The notes beneath the pieces were generated by a model, which was given only the letters and a program-made list of their open reading frames with translations, was not told where the DNA came from and searched no databases. From positions 62,001-126,000 of the forward strand of contig JAYRYJ010000004.1 in NCBI GenBank assembly GCA_041917055.1: a stretch of 64,000 nucleotides of DNA, written 5' to 3'. Within the stretch, counting starts at the first letter, position 1. Every line of letters begins with the position of its first letter. Both the position numbers and the translations under genes were made by a program. Source of the stretch: Pseudaquidulcibacter sp041917055. Lineage in GTDB: Bacteria > Pseudomonadota > Alphaproteobacteria > Caulobacterales > Aquidulcibacteraceae. Shown piece by piece: positions 7,775-15,029 of the stretch.

Positions 7775-9055
7775 TTAGAGGCCAGAATAAACAAATGTCT
7801 CATTGCGTGGTTTTTGATTTGGCACAAAAGCGACCGTTCTCTGCAAATCGTTTTTCGGCATGGTGATTTTGGTTCCTAAAGTAATAACCATTAGCCAAAA
7901 TAAATCCATATATCCTAAAAACACAGTCTCGGTGCGCGAAATAATCAAAAGCGCGCCCATAAAGGCAAGTGTAATTGCAGATCCCAAATGGTGGGAGCGA
8001 ATATGAATAATTGCAAAAAACATCACCCAAGCAAGGCAGAAATAAAGCAAATATAACCCGACTTGGCCCAAAGAAATTTTCGCCTCCCAATATGAAGAAT
8101 GTGCATTAAAAGGCTTGAAACCTGCGATATTTGGTATCCATTGATAGGGTGAGGTCATGTCCTCCATACCATTCCAAATCGCATTATAGCCGTAGCCAGT
8201 CAGTTTTCTTTGATCATACATAAATTCCAGAGCAGTCCAAATCTCCTTACGCCCAGTAAGGTCGGAAGATTTACCGGTCAATTTGAACAAAATATCAGGG
8301 GAAACAATCAAAACGGAGCCGATAATTAAGATCGCAATTGTCGCCAATACTAAACTTGCCATCATGATACGTAAATCTTGCTGCAATAATTTTATGAAAA
8401 CAATAATTGCGAAAGCAAATAGCACCATGATCAGAGCTGTTTTGCTTTGCGTTCCCAAAATTGCCAAAATCCCTAATGGAACCCAAAAAAGTAGCTTTAA
8501 TTGCTTGGGGAAATAGAAAACTCGAATTAATACCAAAATAACCTGAACAACCGAATAAAAGCCGAGTGCTTGCTTTTCTGGCCATAGTCCTGACCAAGCA
8601 CCAGGATAAATCTCTTGCATTGTCCCCATTTTAGGAATTGCGATTGCCAAAATCGCAGAAATCAGAATCAATATGTTCAAAATTTTTGACAAATAGACAA
8701 TTAATTCCTCCCAACTGAGGCGAGTTGCCAAGACCATACCACCCAAAAATGTCATGAATAAGAGTATATTTCCTTTCAAAGTCTCAATTGGTGCAATTGA
8801 CCAAAAATATGACGATAAGGACCAAAAGCTAATCAATAGGAATGGGAAGGCGAAAGGCAAAGCAAAGAGCGTCCTAAGAGGTCGCAAGAAAGCTAGTACC
8901 AAAGCGCTTAAAGCACCGATATACCATATTGCACCAACAGCCGCACCGCCTTTGCCATTGGTCAATTTCAATAAAAAAGTGACGGGGGTCGATGTATGAA
9001 TTATGACCAAAGTGAATAATAGAATCGCTGGAACGAGATTCCCCAAACTATTCAT
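7775..9055 (-). CDS. O-antigen ligase / polymerase (Wzy_C) family membrane protein
   Basis: A 426-aa polytopic membrane protein with about ten to twelve hydrophobic helices. The periplasmic motif AHSSYWEAKISLGQVG near residues 320-340 resembles the conserved loop of the O-antigen ligase / Wzy polymerase superfamily. Members join or polymerise glycans on lipid carriers at the outer face of the inner membrane. No glycosyltransferase or LPS gene is adjacent, so the substrate is unknown. The ATG at 9055 is used; an in-frame TTG at 9082 with GGGA upstream would add 9 residues. It is convergent with the tRNA-Asp region. Confidence 0.8.
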   Translation of the reverse strand: MNSLGNLVPAILLFTLVIIHTSTPVTFLLKLTNGKGGAAVGAIWYIGALSALVLAFLRPLRTLFALPFAFPFLLISFWSLSSYFWSIAPIETLKGNILLFMTFLGGMVLATRLSWEELIVYLSKILNILILISAILAIAIPKMGTMQEIYPGAWSGLWPEKQALGFYSVVQVILVLIRVFYFPKQLKLLFWVPLGILAILGTQSKTALIMVLFAFAIIVFIKLLQQDLRIMMASLVLATIAILIIGSVLIVSPDILFKLTGKSSDLTGRKEIWTALEFMYDQRKLTGYGYNAIWNGMEDMTSPYQWIPNIAGFKPFNAHSSYWEAKISLGQVGLYLLYFCLAWVMFFAIIHIRSHHLGSAITLAFMGALLIISRTETVFLGYMDLFWLMVITLGTKITMPKNDLQRTVAFVPNQKPRNETFVYSGL

Positions 9056-9281
9056 AGTTTTTTGGCGCGCCGCATTATCCAATTACTGATTCCCACATAG
9101 AAATTTGATTAATGGCTTAAAATCGTTTCGAAAAAGTAAGTTTTGCAACCCTCCGATGCCCAATACTAATGTCTATTAGTTGCATTATGCCATTCTTGCG
9201 AAAAATTGTGAGCCATGATGTTGCCTATGTCTGCCAAGCGGTCTAAGGCAATTGAAAAAAGTGAACATTGGGGAATCCTAA

Positions 9282-9680
9282 ATGTCGGGTCAAAACTATG
9301 TCGGCGGGCTTGCGTCCTCTGATTTCCTTTTAGAATATCTGCCGGTCATAATTTTTGGCGGCATAGCGCTTGTTATTGGCTTGGTATTTATTATTGCCAA
9401 TTGGCTTTTTGCGCCATCTTCGCCGGACCCTGAAAAACTATCTGCATATGAATGCGGTTTTAACGCTTTCGACGATGCGCGCATGAAATTTGATGTGAGA
9501 TTCTATTTGGTGTCGATTCTTTTCATTATTTTTGACCTTGAGGTTGCATTTCTATTTCCTTGGTCATTAGTTTTGCGGGATTTGGGCGCATTCGGATATG
9601 TTTCCATGATGGTTTTTCTTGGTGTTCTCACCATTGGCTTCATTTATGAGTGGAAAAAGGGTGCATTAGAATGGGAATAA
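9282..9680 (+). CDS. nuoA: NADH-quinone oxidoreductase subunit A
   Basis: First gene of the complex I operon, a 132-aa membrane-arm subunit with three hydrophobic helices (about 20-42, 75-98, 105-125). The typical nuoA features YECG (YECGFNAF) and FDLEVAFLFPW are present. GGGGA at about 9270-9274 supports the ATG. The stop lies inside the start region of nuoB (10-nt overlap). About 200 bp of non-coding sequence upstream, with the 6-bp dyad ACTAAT-gtct-ATTAGT at 9165-9180, probably holds the operon promoter. Confidence 0.96.
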   Translation: MSGQNYVGGLASSDFLLEYLPVIIFGGIALVIGLVFIIANWLFAPSSPDPEKLSAYECGFNAFDDARMKFDVRFYLVSILFIIFDLEVAFLFPWSLVLRDLGAFGYVSMMVFLGVLTIGFIYEWKKGALEWE

Positions 9681-10222
9681 TCAAACCTGCCACTGCGGGC
9701 GTTGAAAATGGCTTTTTGGTTAAGCCTGATGACCCGTTTTTCACCGGTGTTTCCGACGCTTTGGCGGATAAAGGCTATATTATTGCGGGTTCAGAAGACC
9801 TTATCACTTGGGCGCGTACAGGGTCTTTGATGTGGATGACTTTTGGTCTTGCATGCTGCGCGGTTGAAATGATGCATGCCGCTATGCCGCGTTATGATGT
9901 TGAGCGTTTTGGCTTTGCGCCGCGTGCCTCACCACGTCAATCCGATGTTATGATTGTTGCCGGAACCTTGACCAATAAAATGGCGCCGGCGCTTCGCAAA
10001 GTCTATGACCAAATGCCAAACCCGAGATATGTGATTTCGATGGGTTCATGCGCCAATGGCGGCGGCTATTATCATTATTCTTATTCTGTAGTTCGTGGTT
10101 GTGACCGTGTGGTTCCGGTTGACATTTATGTTCCGGGCTGTCCACCGACTGCTGAGGCTTTGGTTTATGGTATTTTGCAATTACAAAAGAAAATCCGCCG
10201 CGAAGGGACGATTGAAAGATGA
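9671..10222 (+). CDS. nuoB: NADH-quinone oxidoreductase subunit B (cluster N2)
   Basis: Peripheral-arm subunit that binds the terminal [4Fe-4S] cluster N2, which passes electrons to quinone. The four ligands are Cys62, Cys63, Cys127 and Cys157 (CCAVEMM, GSCANGGG, GCPPTAEA). The product is 183 aa from the ATG at 9671; an upstream GTG at 9650 is not favoured because the extra residues are not conserved. It overlaps nuoA by 10 nt and nuoC by an ATGA junction, indicating tight translational coupling. Confidence 0.97.
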   Translation: MGIIKPATAGVENGFLVKPDDPFFTGVSDALADKGYIIAGSEDLITWARTGSLMWMTFGLACCAVEMMHAAMPRYDVERFGFAPRASPRQSDVMIVAGTLTNKMAPALRKVYDQMPNPRYVISMGSCANGGGYYHYSYSVVRGCDRVVPVDIYVPGCPPTAEALVYGILQLQKKIRREGTIER

Positions 10223-10827
10223 TATCGGACTATTTGCAAAAAACCGCTGAGAAACTTGCCGCCCTTTGTGAGCGCGTCGCAAAAATCGCAGGTGTATCGC
10301 ACGCAGAAATCTTAAATGGCGAACTTAATATTATCGCGCAAGCAACTGAAGTAAAAGGTGTTTTGGCAAATCTTCAATCTATTGAAGGTTTTTCATCCTT
10401 GGTCGATATTACCGCCGTCGATTATCCCGATCGCGCGCAAAGATTTGATGTGGTCTATCATCTTTTGAGCATGAATAATAATATTCGTATCCGCGTTAAG
10501 GCACCACTTGAATACGGCAAATCAATTCATTCAATCACGGAAATTTGGCCAATCGCAAATTGGTTTGAACGTGAAGCCTTTGATATGTATGGCATTTTAT
10601 TTGAGGGCCACCCTGATTTACGCCGTATTCTAACTGATTATGGCTTCGAAGGTCACCCACTTTTGAAAGACTTCCCTCTGACTGGTTATCAAGAAGTTCG
10701 CTATGACGAAGAGCAAAAGCGTGTAATTTATGAACCTGTCAAATTGGTGCAAGAATTCAGAAATTTTGATTTCTTGTCGCCGTGGGAAAATATGCTTCCC
10801 GGCGATGAAAAGGCGGTGACGAAATGA
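10219..10827 (+). CDS. nuoC: NADH-quinone oxidoreductase subunit C
   Basis: The 30-kDa connecting subunit of complex I, 202 aa, not fused to nuoD (the unfused arrangement common in alphaproteobacteria and mitochondria). The conserved stretch EIWPIANWFEREAFDMYG and the C-terminal HPLLKDFPLTG(Y) motif are present. It starts on an ATGA overlap with the nuoB stop and ends in an ATGA overlap with nuoD. Confidence 0.97.
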   Translation: MISDYLQKTAEKLAALCERVAKIAGVSHAEILNGELNIIAQATEVKGVLANLQSIEGFSSLVDITAVDYPDRAQRFDVVYHLLSMNNNIRIRVKAPLEYGKSIHSITEIWPIANWFEREAFDMYGILFEGHPDLRRILTDYGFEGHPLLKDFPLTGYQEVRYDEEQKRVIYEPVKLVQEFRNFDFLSPWENMLPGDEKAVTK

Positions 10828-12041
10828 GTGATTTAATCGATTTCGAAAAAGCCAAAACCCTTGCCAAAGAACCTGGCAAACGTAATTTTAACATCAATTT
10901 CGGCCCGCAACACCCTGCGGCGCACGGCGTGCTTCGCCTTATTCTTGAACTTGACGGTGAAATTGTTGAACGCGTTGATCCGCATGTCGGCTTATTGCAT
11001 CGTGGTACCGAAAAGCTGATTGAATATAAGACCTATCTTCAAGCTATCCCATATTTCGATCGCCTTGATTATGTTGCGCCAATGAATCAAGAGCATGCTT
11101 TTTGTCTTGCGATTGAGAAATTGGCGGGAATTGAAGTTCCTAGGCGTGCGCAATTCCTTCGCGTGATTTTCTGCGAAATTGGACGTATCCTAAACCATCT
11201 TTTGAATGTGACCACACAGGCGATGGACGTTGGCGCATTAACCCCACCGCTTTGGGGCTTTGAAGAGCGCGAAAAATTAATGGTATTCTATGAGCGTGCG
11301 TGCGGCGCGCGTATGCACGCCAATTATTTCCGCCCTGGTGGCGTTCACCAAGATATTCCCGAAAAACTCGTTCAAGACATTTATGATTGGTGCGACCCAT
11401 TCTTAGTTGTTTGCGACGAAATCGAAGGTCTAATCACCGACAATCGCATTTTTAAACAAAGAAACGTCGATATTGGTGTTGTCGATACTAAAACAATTCT
11501 CGATTGGGGCTTCTCCGGCGTAATGGTTCGCGGTTCCGGCATTCCATGGGATTTGCGCAAATCACAGCCCTATGAAGTCTATGACGAATTGGATTTCGAT
11601 ATTCCAATCGGCAAAAACGGCGATTGCTATGATCGTTATTTGTGCCGCATGGATGAAATGCGCGAAAGCGTGAAAATCATCAAACAAGCCATTAAAATGA
11701 TGCCGCAAGGTCCCGTTTTGCCGGAAAATTCAAAATTCGCCCCGCCACGCCGCGCCGAAATGAAGGCGACAATGGAAGGGCTTATTCACCATTTCAAACT
11801 TTATACCGAAGGGTTTAAAGTTCCGGCGGGTGAAGTATATGCGGCGGTTGAGGCGCCAAAGGGTGAATTTGGCGTTTATTTGGTGTCTGATGGCACAAAT
11901 AAGCCATATAAAGCAAAAATTCGCGCCCCCGGTTTCCCGCATTTGGCGGCGCTAGAACATTTGTCAAAAGGCCATTTATTGGCCGATGTTTCGGCACTTA
12001 TCGGTTCGCTCGATATCGTTTTCGGGGAGATTGACCGCTAA
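10824..12041 (+). CDS. nuoD: NADH-quinone oxidoreductase subunit D (49-kDa, quinone site)
   Basis: The 49-kDa subunit, evolutionarily related to NiFe hydrogenase large subunits but lacking the metal-binding cysteines; with NuoB it forms the quinone pocket. The 405-aa product has NINFGPQHPAAHGVLRL near residue 25 and ends in the conserved IVFGEIDR. ATGA overlaps nuoC; the stop overlaps the next ATG as TAATG. Confidence 0.97.
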   Translation: MSDLIDFEKAKTLAKEPGKRNFNINFGPQHPAAHGVLRLILELDGEIVERVDPHVGLLHRGTEKLIEYKTYLQAIPYFDRLDYVAPMNQEHAFCLAIEKLAGIEVPRRAQFLRVIFCEIGRILNHLLNVTTQAMDVGALTPPLWGFEEREKLMVFYERACGARMHANYFRPGGVHQDIPEKLVQDIYDWCDPFLVVCDEIEGLITDNRIFKQRNVDIGVVDTKTILDWGFSGVMVRGSGIPWDLRKSQPYEVYDELDFDIPIGKNGDCYDRYLCRMDEMRESVKIIKQAIKMMPQGPVLPENSKFAPPRRAEMKATMEGLIHHFKLYTEGFKVPAGEVYAAVEAPKGEFGVYLVSDGTNKPYKAKIRAPGFPHLAALEHLSKGHLLADVSALIGSLDIVFGEIDR

Positions 12042-12373
12042 TGGAAAATGCCGCAGTCGCCCAAGCTCAGTTAGACGCCTATAATGTTCAGGACTTGGAT
12101 AAGCACCTGACATTTTTTGCCGATAATATGACTATTGCCAATTTGCGTGAAGCCCCAAATCTTGAAGGTTTAAGCGCTTATCGCGAAAGAATGGCGGGTG
12201 TTTTTGCGCAATTTCCTCAAAACAAAGTTGAATTATTGGGCCGCACTTTAATTGGTAACAAAGTGTTGGACCATGAAAAAGTTATGCGTTCACCAACAAG
12301 TGAACCGTTTGAAGTGATTGCGGTTTATACCATTCTATATGGCAAAATCGCCAATGTTGATTTTATTAAGTGA
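12041..12373 (+). CDS. SnoaL-like / NTF2-fold protein inside the nuo operon
   Basis: A 110-aa protein that reads as a nuclear-transport-factor-2 / SnoaL-like fold: an N-terminal helix (AQLDAYNVQDLDKHLTFFAD), a GLSAYRERM helix and a C-terminal beta-rich part (VIAVYTILYGKI). Such small cone-shaped proteins act as isomerases, hydratases or ligand-binding modules. It is translationally coupled to nuoD (TAATG) and followed 8 nt later by nuoE, so it should be co-expressed with complex I. It is not a known complex I subunit; its role is unknown. Confidence 0.75.
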   Translation: MENAAVAQAQLDAYNVQDLDKHLTFFADNMTIANLREAPNLEGLSAYRERMAGVFAQFPQNKVELLGRTLIGNKVLDHEKVMRSPTSEPFEVIAVYTILYGKIANVDFIK

Positions 12374-12381
12374 GATAGCGA

Positions 12382-13041
12382 ATGTCTGTTCGTCATTTGG
12401 CACCTTCTGAATTACAGCCCGCTTCTTTTGAATGGTCAAAAGAAAGTGCCGAAAAAATTGCCTTTTGGCTTACAAAATACCCTGCCGATAGAAAGCGTTC
12501 TGCGGTTATTCCAATGCTTTGGATTGCGCAAAAACAAGATGGTTGGGTTTCACAAAAGGCGATTGAACAAATCGGCAGTGATTTGGAAATGCCCTATATT
12601 CGCGTATATGAAGTGGCAACCTTCTATACAATGTTTCATCTTGCGCCGGTTGGTAAACACCATTTGCAAGTCTGCGGAACAACTCCATGCATGTTGCGTG
12701 GTTCAGGCGAATTAATCAAAATTTGTAAAAAACGCATCGGTGAAGCGCACCATGTTACCAAAGATGGTTTGCTATCTTGGGAAGAAATGGAATGCTTAGG
12801 TGCGTGCGCAAATGCGCCGGTGGTCGCAATCCATGATTATTATCATGAAGATTTGGACGCCGATAGTTTCAATCAAAAAATAGACGATTTATTGGCGGGA
12901 AAAGAAGTTACTTCGGGTTCGGCAATTGGTCGCCAAAAATCGGCGCCAAATGGCGGGCCAACAACTTTGAAAGACCCATCGCTTTATGATGGTTCGCTCG
13001 CAAAACCTGTTAAAATCCCTAATTTGCCGGGTAAGGAATAG
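12382..13041 (+). CDS. nuoE: NADH-quinone oxidoreductase subunit E (cluster N1a)
   Basis: The 24-kDa thioredoxin-like [2Fe-2S] subunit of the NADH dehydrogenase module. Ligands are Cys98, Cys103, Cys138 and Cys142 (CGTTPC and CLGAC). The 219 aa are longer than E. coli NuoE (166 aa) because of a C-terminal extension ending in a Pro/Gly/Lys-rich stretch, common in alphaproteobacterial homologues. It lies 2 nt ahead of nuoF. Confidence 0.97.
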   Translation: MSVRHLAPSELQPASFEWSKESAEKIAFWLTKYPADRKRSAVIPMLWIAQKQDGWVSQKAIEQIGSDLEMPYIRVYEVATFYTMFHLAPVGKHHLQVCGTTPCMLRGSGELIKICKKRIGEAHHVTKDGLLSWEEMECLGACANAPVVAIHDYYHEDLDADSFNQKIDDLLAGKEVTSGSAIGRQKSAPNGGPTTLKDPSLYDGSLAKPVKIPNLPGKE

Positions 13042-13043
13042 AA

Positions 13044-14357
13044 ATGGTCGGTATTCTTGCAGATAAGGACAGAATTTTCCTAAACCTATATGGCCTCCAT
13101 GATTGGGGTCTTGAGGGTGCGATTAAACGCGGTGCGTGGAATGGCACAAAGGATATTTTGTCCGCAGGTCGTGACTGGATTATCAATGAGGGCAAGGCTT
13201 CAGGCCTTCGCGGTCGTGGCGGTGCGGGCTTCCCGACTGCTTTGAAATGGTCCTTCATGCCAAAAGAAGTGAAAGATAGGCCGCATTATTTGCTTATCAA
13301 TGCCGATGAATCCGAACCCGGCACATGTAAAGACCGCGAAATTATGCGCAATGATCCGCATTTGCTTATTGAAGGTGCATTGGTCGCCTCTTTCGCAATG
13401 CAAGCGCATACTGCCTATATCTATATTCGCGGCGAATATGTTTATGAACGCGAGATTTTGGAACAAGCCATTAAACAGGCGTATGATGCCAAATTAATCG
13501 GTAAAAACAATGTCCATGGTTGGGATTTTGATCTGTTTGTAAGCCATGGGGCAGGGGCCTATATTTGCGGCGAAGAAACTGCGCAAATCGAAAGTCTTGA
13601 AGGCAAAAAAGGCCAGCCGCGTATGAAGCCGCCATTCCCCGCGAATGCCGGCCTCTACGGTTGTCCGACCACCGTTAATAATGTCGAATCGATTGCCGTT
13701 ATGCCAACAATTCTGCGTCGGGGCGCGGCATGGTTCGCAGGGATCGGTCGACCAAATAATACAGGCACGAAAATCTTCTCAATATCGGGTCATGTCAATA
13801 ATCCGTGCAATGTTGAAGAGGCAATGTCTATTCCATTGAAACAATTGCTTGAGGATCATTGCGGCGGTGTTCGTGGTGGTTGGGGCAATTTGAAAGCGGT
13901 TATTCCCGGCGGTTCTTCGGTTCGCATGATCACGGCTGAAATGGCGGAAACCGTATTGATGGATTTTGATAGTCTGTCTGCGCTTAAATCCGGCCTTGGC
14001 ACTGCTGCGGTAATCGTTATGGATAAATCGACTGATTTGGTCGCGGCAATTGCACGTCTTTCTTATTTCTATAAGCACGAATCTTGCGGTCAATGCACCC
14101 CATGCCGCGAGGGTACGGGCTGGATGTGGCGCGTTATGGACCGCATGAGCAAGGGCCAGGCGGAATCACGCGAAATTGATTTATTGCTTGAGGTTTCTCA
14201 ACAAATCGAAGGTCACACAATATGTGCTTTGGGCGATGCAGCGGCATGGCCGGTTCAAGGTCTGATTTGGAATTTCAGACACGAGATTGAGGATAAGATT
14301 AATTCCTATCGCGCAAATAAGGCCCATGTGCAGGGTGCGAAAATCGCGGCGGAATAG
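13044..14357 (+). CDS. nuoF: NADH-quinone oxidoreductase subunit F (NADH, FMN, cluster N3)
   Basis: The 51-kDa subunit that oxidises NADH through FMN and passes electrons to cluster N3. The FMN/NADH-binding GLRGRGGAGFPTALKWSF and ICGEET regions are present. N3 ligands are Cys351, Cys354, Cys357 (SCGQCTPC) and Cys394. The product is 437 aa. The stop TAG is immediately followed by the ATG of the GFA-family gene. Confidence 0.97.
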   Translation: MVGILADKDRIFLNLYGLHDWGLEGAIKRGAWNGTKDILSAGRDWIINEGKASGLRGRGGAGFPTALKWSFMPKEVKDRPHYLLINADESEPGTCKDREIMRNDPHLLIEGALVASFAMQAHTAYIYIRGEYVYEREILEQAIKQAYDAKLIGKNNVHGWDFDLFVSHGAGAYICGEETAQIESLEGKKGQPRMKPPFPANAGLYGCPTTVNNVESIAVMPTILRRGAAWFAGIGRPNNTGTKIFSISGHVNNPCNVEEAMSIPLKQLLEDHCGGVRGGWGNLKAVIPGGSSVRMITAEMAETVLMDFDSLSALKSGLGTAAVIVMDKSTDLVAAIARLSYFYKHESCGQCTPCREGTGWMWRVMDRMSKGQAESREIDLLLEVSQQIEGHTICALGDAAAWPVQGLIWNFRHEIEDKINSYRANKAHVQGAKIAAE

Positions 14358-14792
14358 ATGAAGGGCGGGTGCCAATGTGGGCATGTCCGCTTCGAAATAA
14401 AGGGTAGTTTGGGGAAGGCCTCAATCTGCCATTGCAGAATGTGTCAAAAGGCGTTTGGAAATTTCTTTGCGCCTTTGGTGTCGGTAAATGAGATTGATGT
14501 GGTTTGGTCAAATGAACCGCAAAGATTTCAAAGCTCTAACCTCGTCAAACGGGGTTTTTGCGATAAATGCGGCACACCTTTGACTTATGAAGCGCCCGAC
14601 GGTTTGGCAATTGCGATTGGCGCTTTTGACAGACCGGAACGAATTGAACCAAAAATTCAATTCGGGGCAGAAAATAGAATCGGATATTTGGACAATCTAA
14701 ATGATTGGCCCTGTATCCGCACCGAGGAGGATATTGAGGATGCACCATTTTTGGATAGCATTATTTCCAATCAATATCCTGATGAGGAATAA
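14358..14792 (+). CDS. GFA family zinc-binding protein (glutathione-dependent formaldehyde-activating-like)
   Basis: A 144-aa protein of the GFA / DUF636 family. Zinc-site cysteines follow the family pattern: Cys5 and Cys7 (CQC), Cys24, Cys26 and Cys29 (CHCRMC), and Cys68 and Cys71 (CDKCG). The founding member promotes the reaction of formaldehyde with glutathione; most relatives have unknown substrates. It starts directly after the nuoF stop, inside the nuo operon between nuoF and nuoG, but nothing links it mechanistically to complex I. Confidence 0.85.
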   Translation: MKGGCQCGHVRFEIKGSLGKASICHCRMCQKAFGNFFAPLVSVNEIDVVWSNEPQRFQSSNLVKRGFCDKCGTPLTYEAPDGLAIAIGAFDRPERIEPKIQFGAENRIGYLDNLNDWPCIRTEEDIEDAPFLDSIISNQYPDEE

Positions 14793-14825
14793 GGGCATGG
14801 GCCTTAAAGCAAAAGGAAGTGGCGA

Positions 14826-15014
14826 ATGAAAAAGCCATGCACTTTTTGCAAAATGATGCGGGTATTTTTATCCGCCGCGTTTTTTGGCTGTATTGGCTGG
14901 TTCATCTGGCTCAATACGCTTTATGGCGTCAGGGTGTCGAAATGGGCATTTTTGGGGCTTTTGATAAGTTTTGTTTTGCTGATTTGGTCTTTGTGGTCAT
15001 TAAAGCGGAAGTGA
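14826..15014 (+). CDS. Small membrane protein with N-terminal CxxC, in nuo operon
   Basis: A 62-aa protein with Cys5-x-x-Cys8 at the N-terminus and two hydrophobic helices (about 12-30 and 38-57), ending in basic residues (KRK). AGGAAG at about 14813-14818 supports the ATG at 14826; an overlapping reading frame from 14819 gives no membrane pattern and is rejected. It sits 15 nt ahead of nuoG. No family was recognised. The CxxC pair could bind metal or be redox-active on the cytoplasmic face. Confidence 0.65.
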   Translation: MKKPCTFCKMMRVFLSAAFFGCIGWFIWLNTLYGVRVSKWAFLGLLISFVLLIWSLWSLKRK

Positions 15015-15029
15015 GCAACGGGGTTAATA

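Noticed and set aside
9083..9281. Search for a clear nuo promoter
   Set aside because: No convincing -35/-10 pair was found; only a short dyad (9165-9180) was noted with nuoA.
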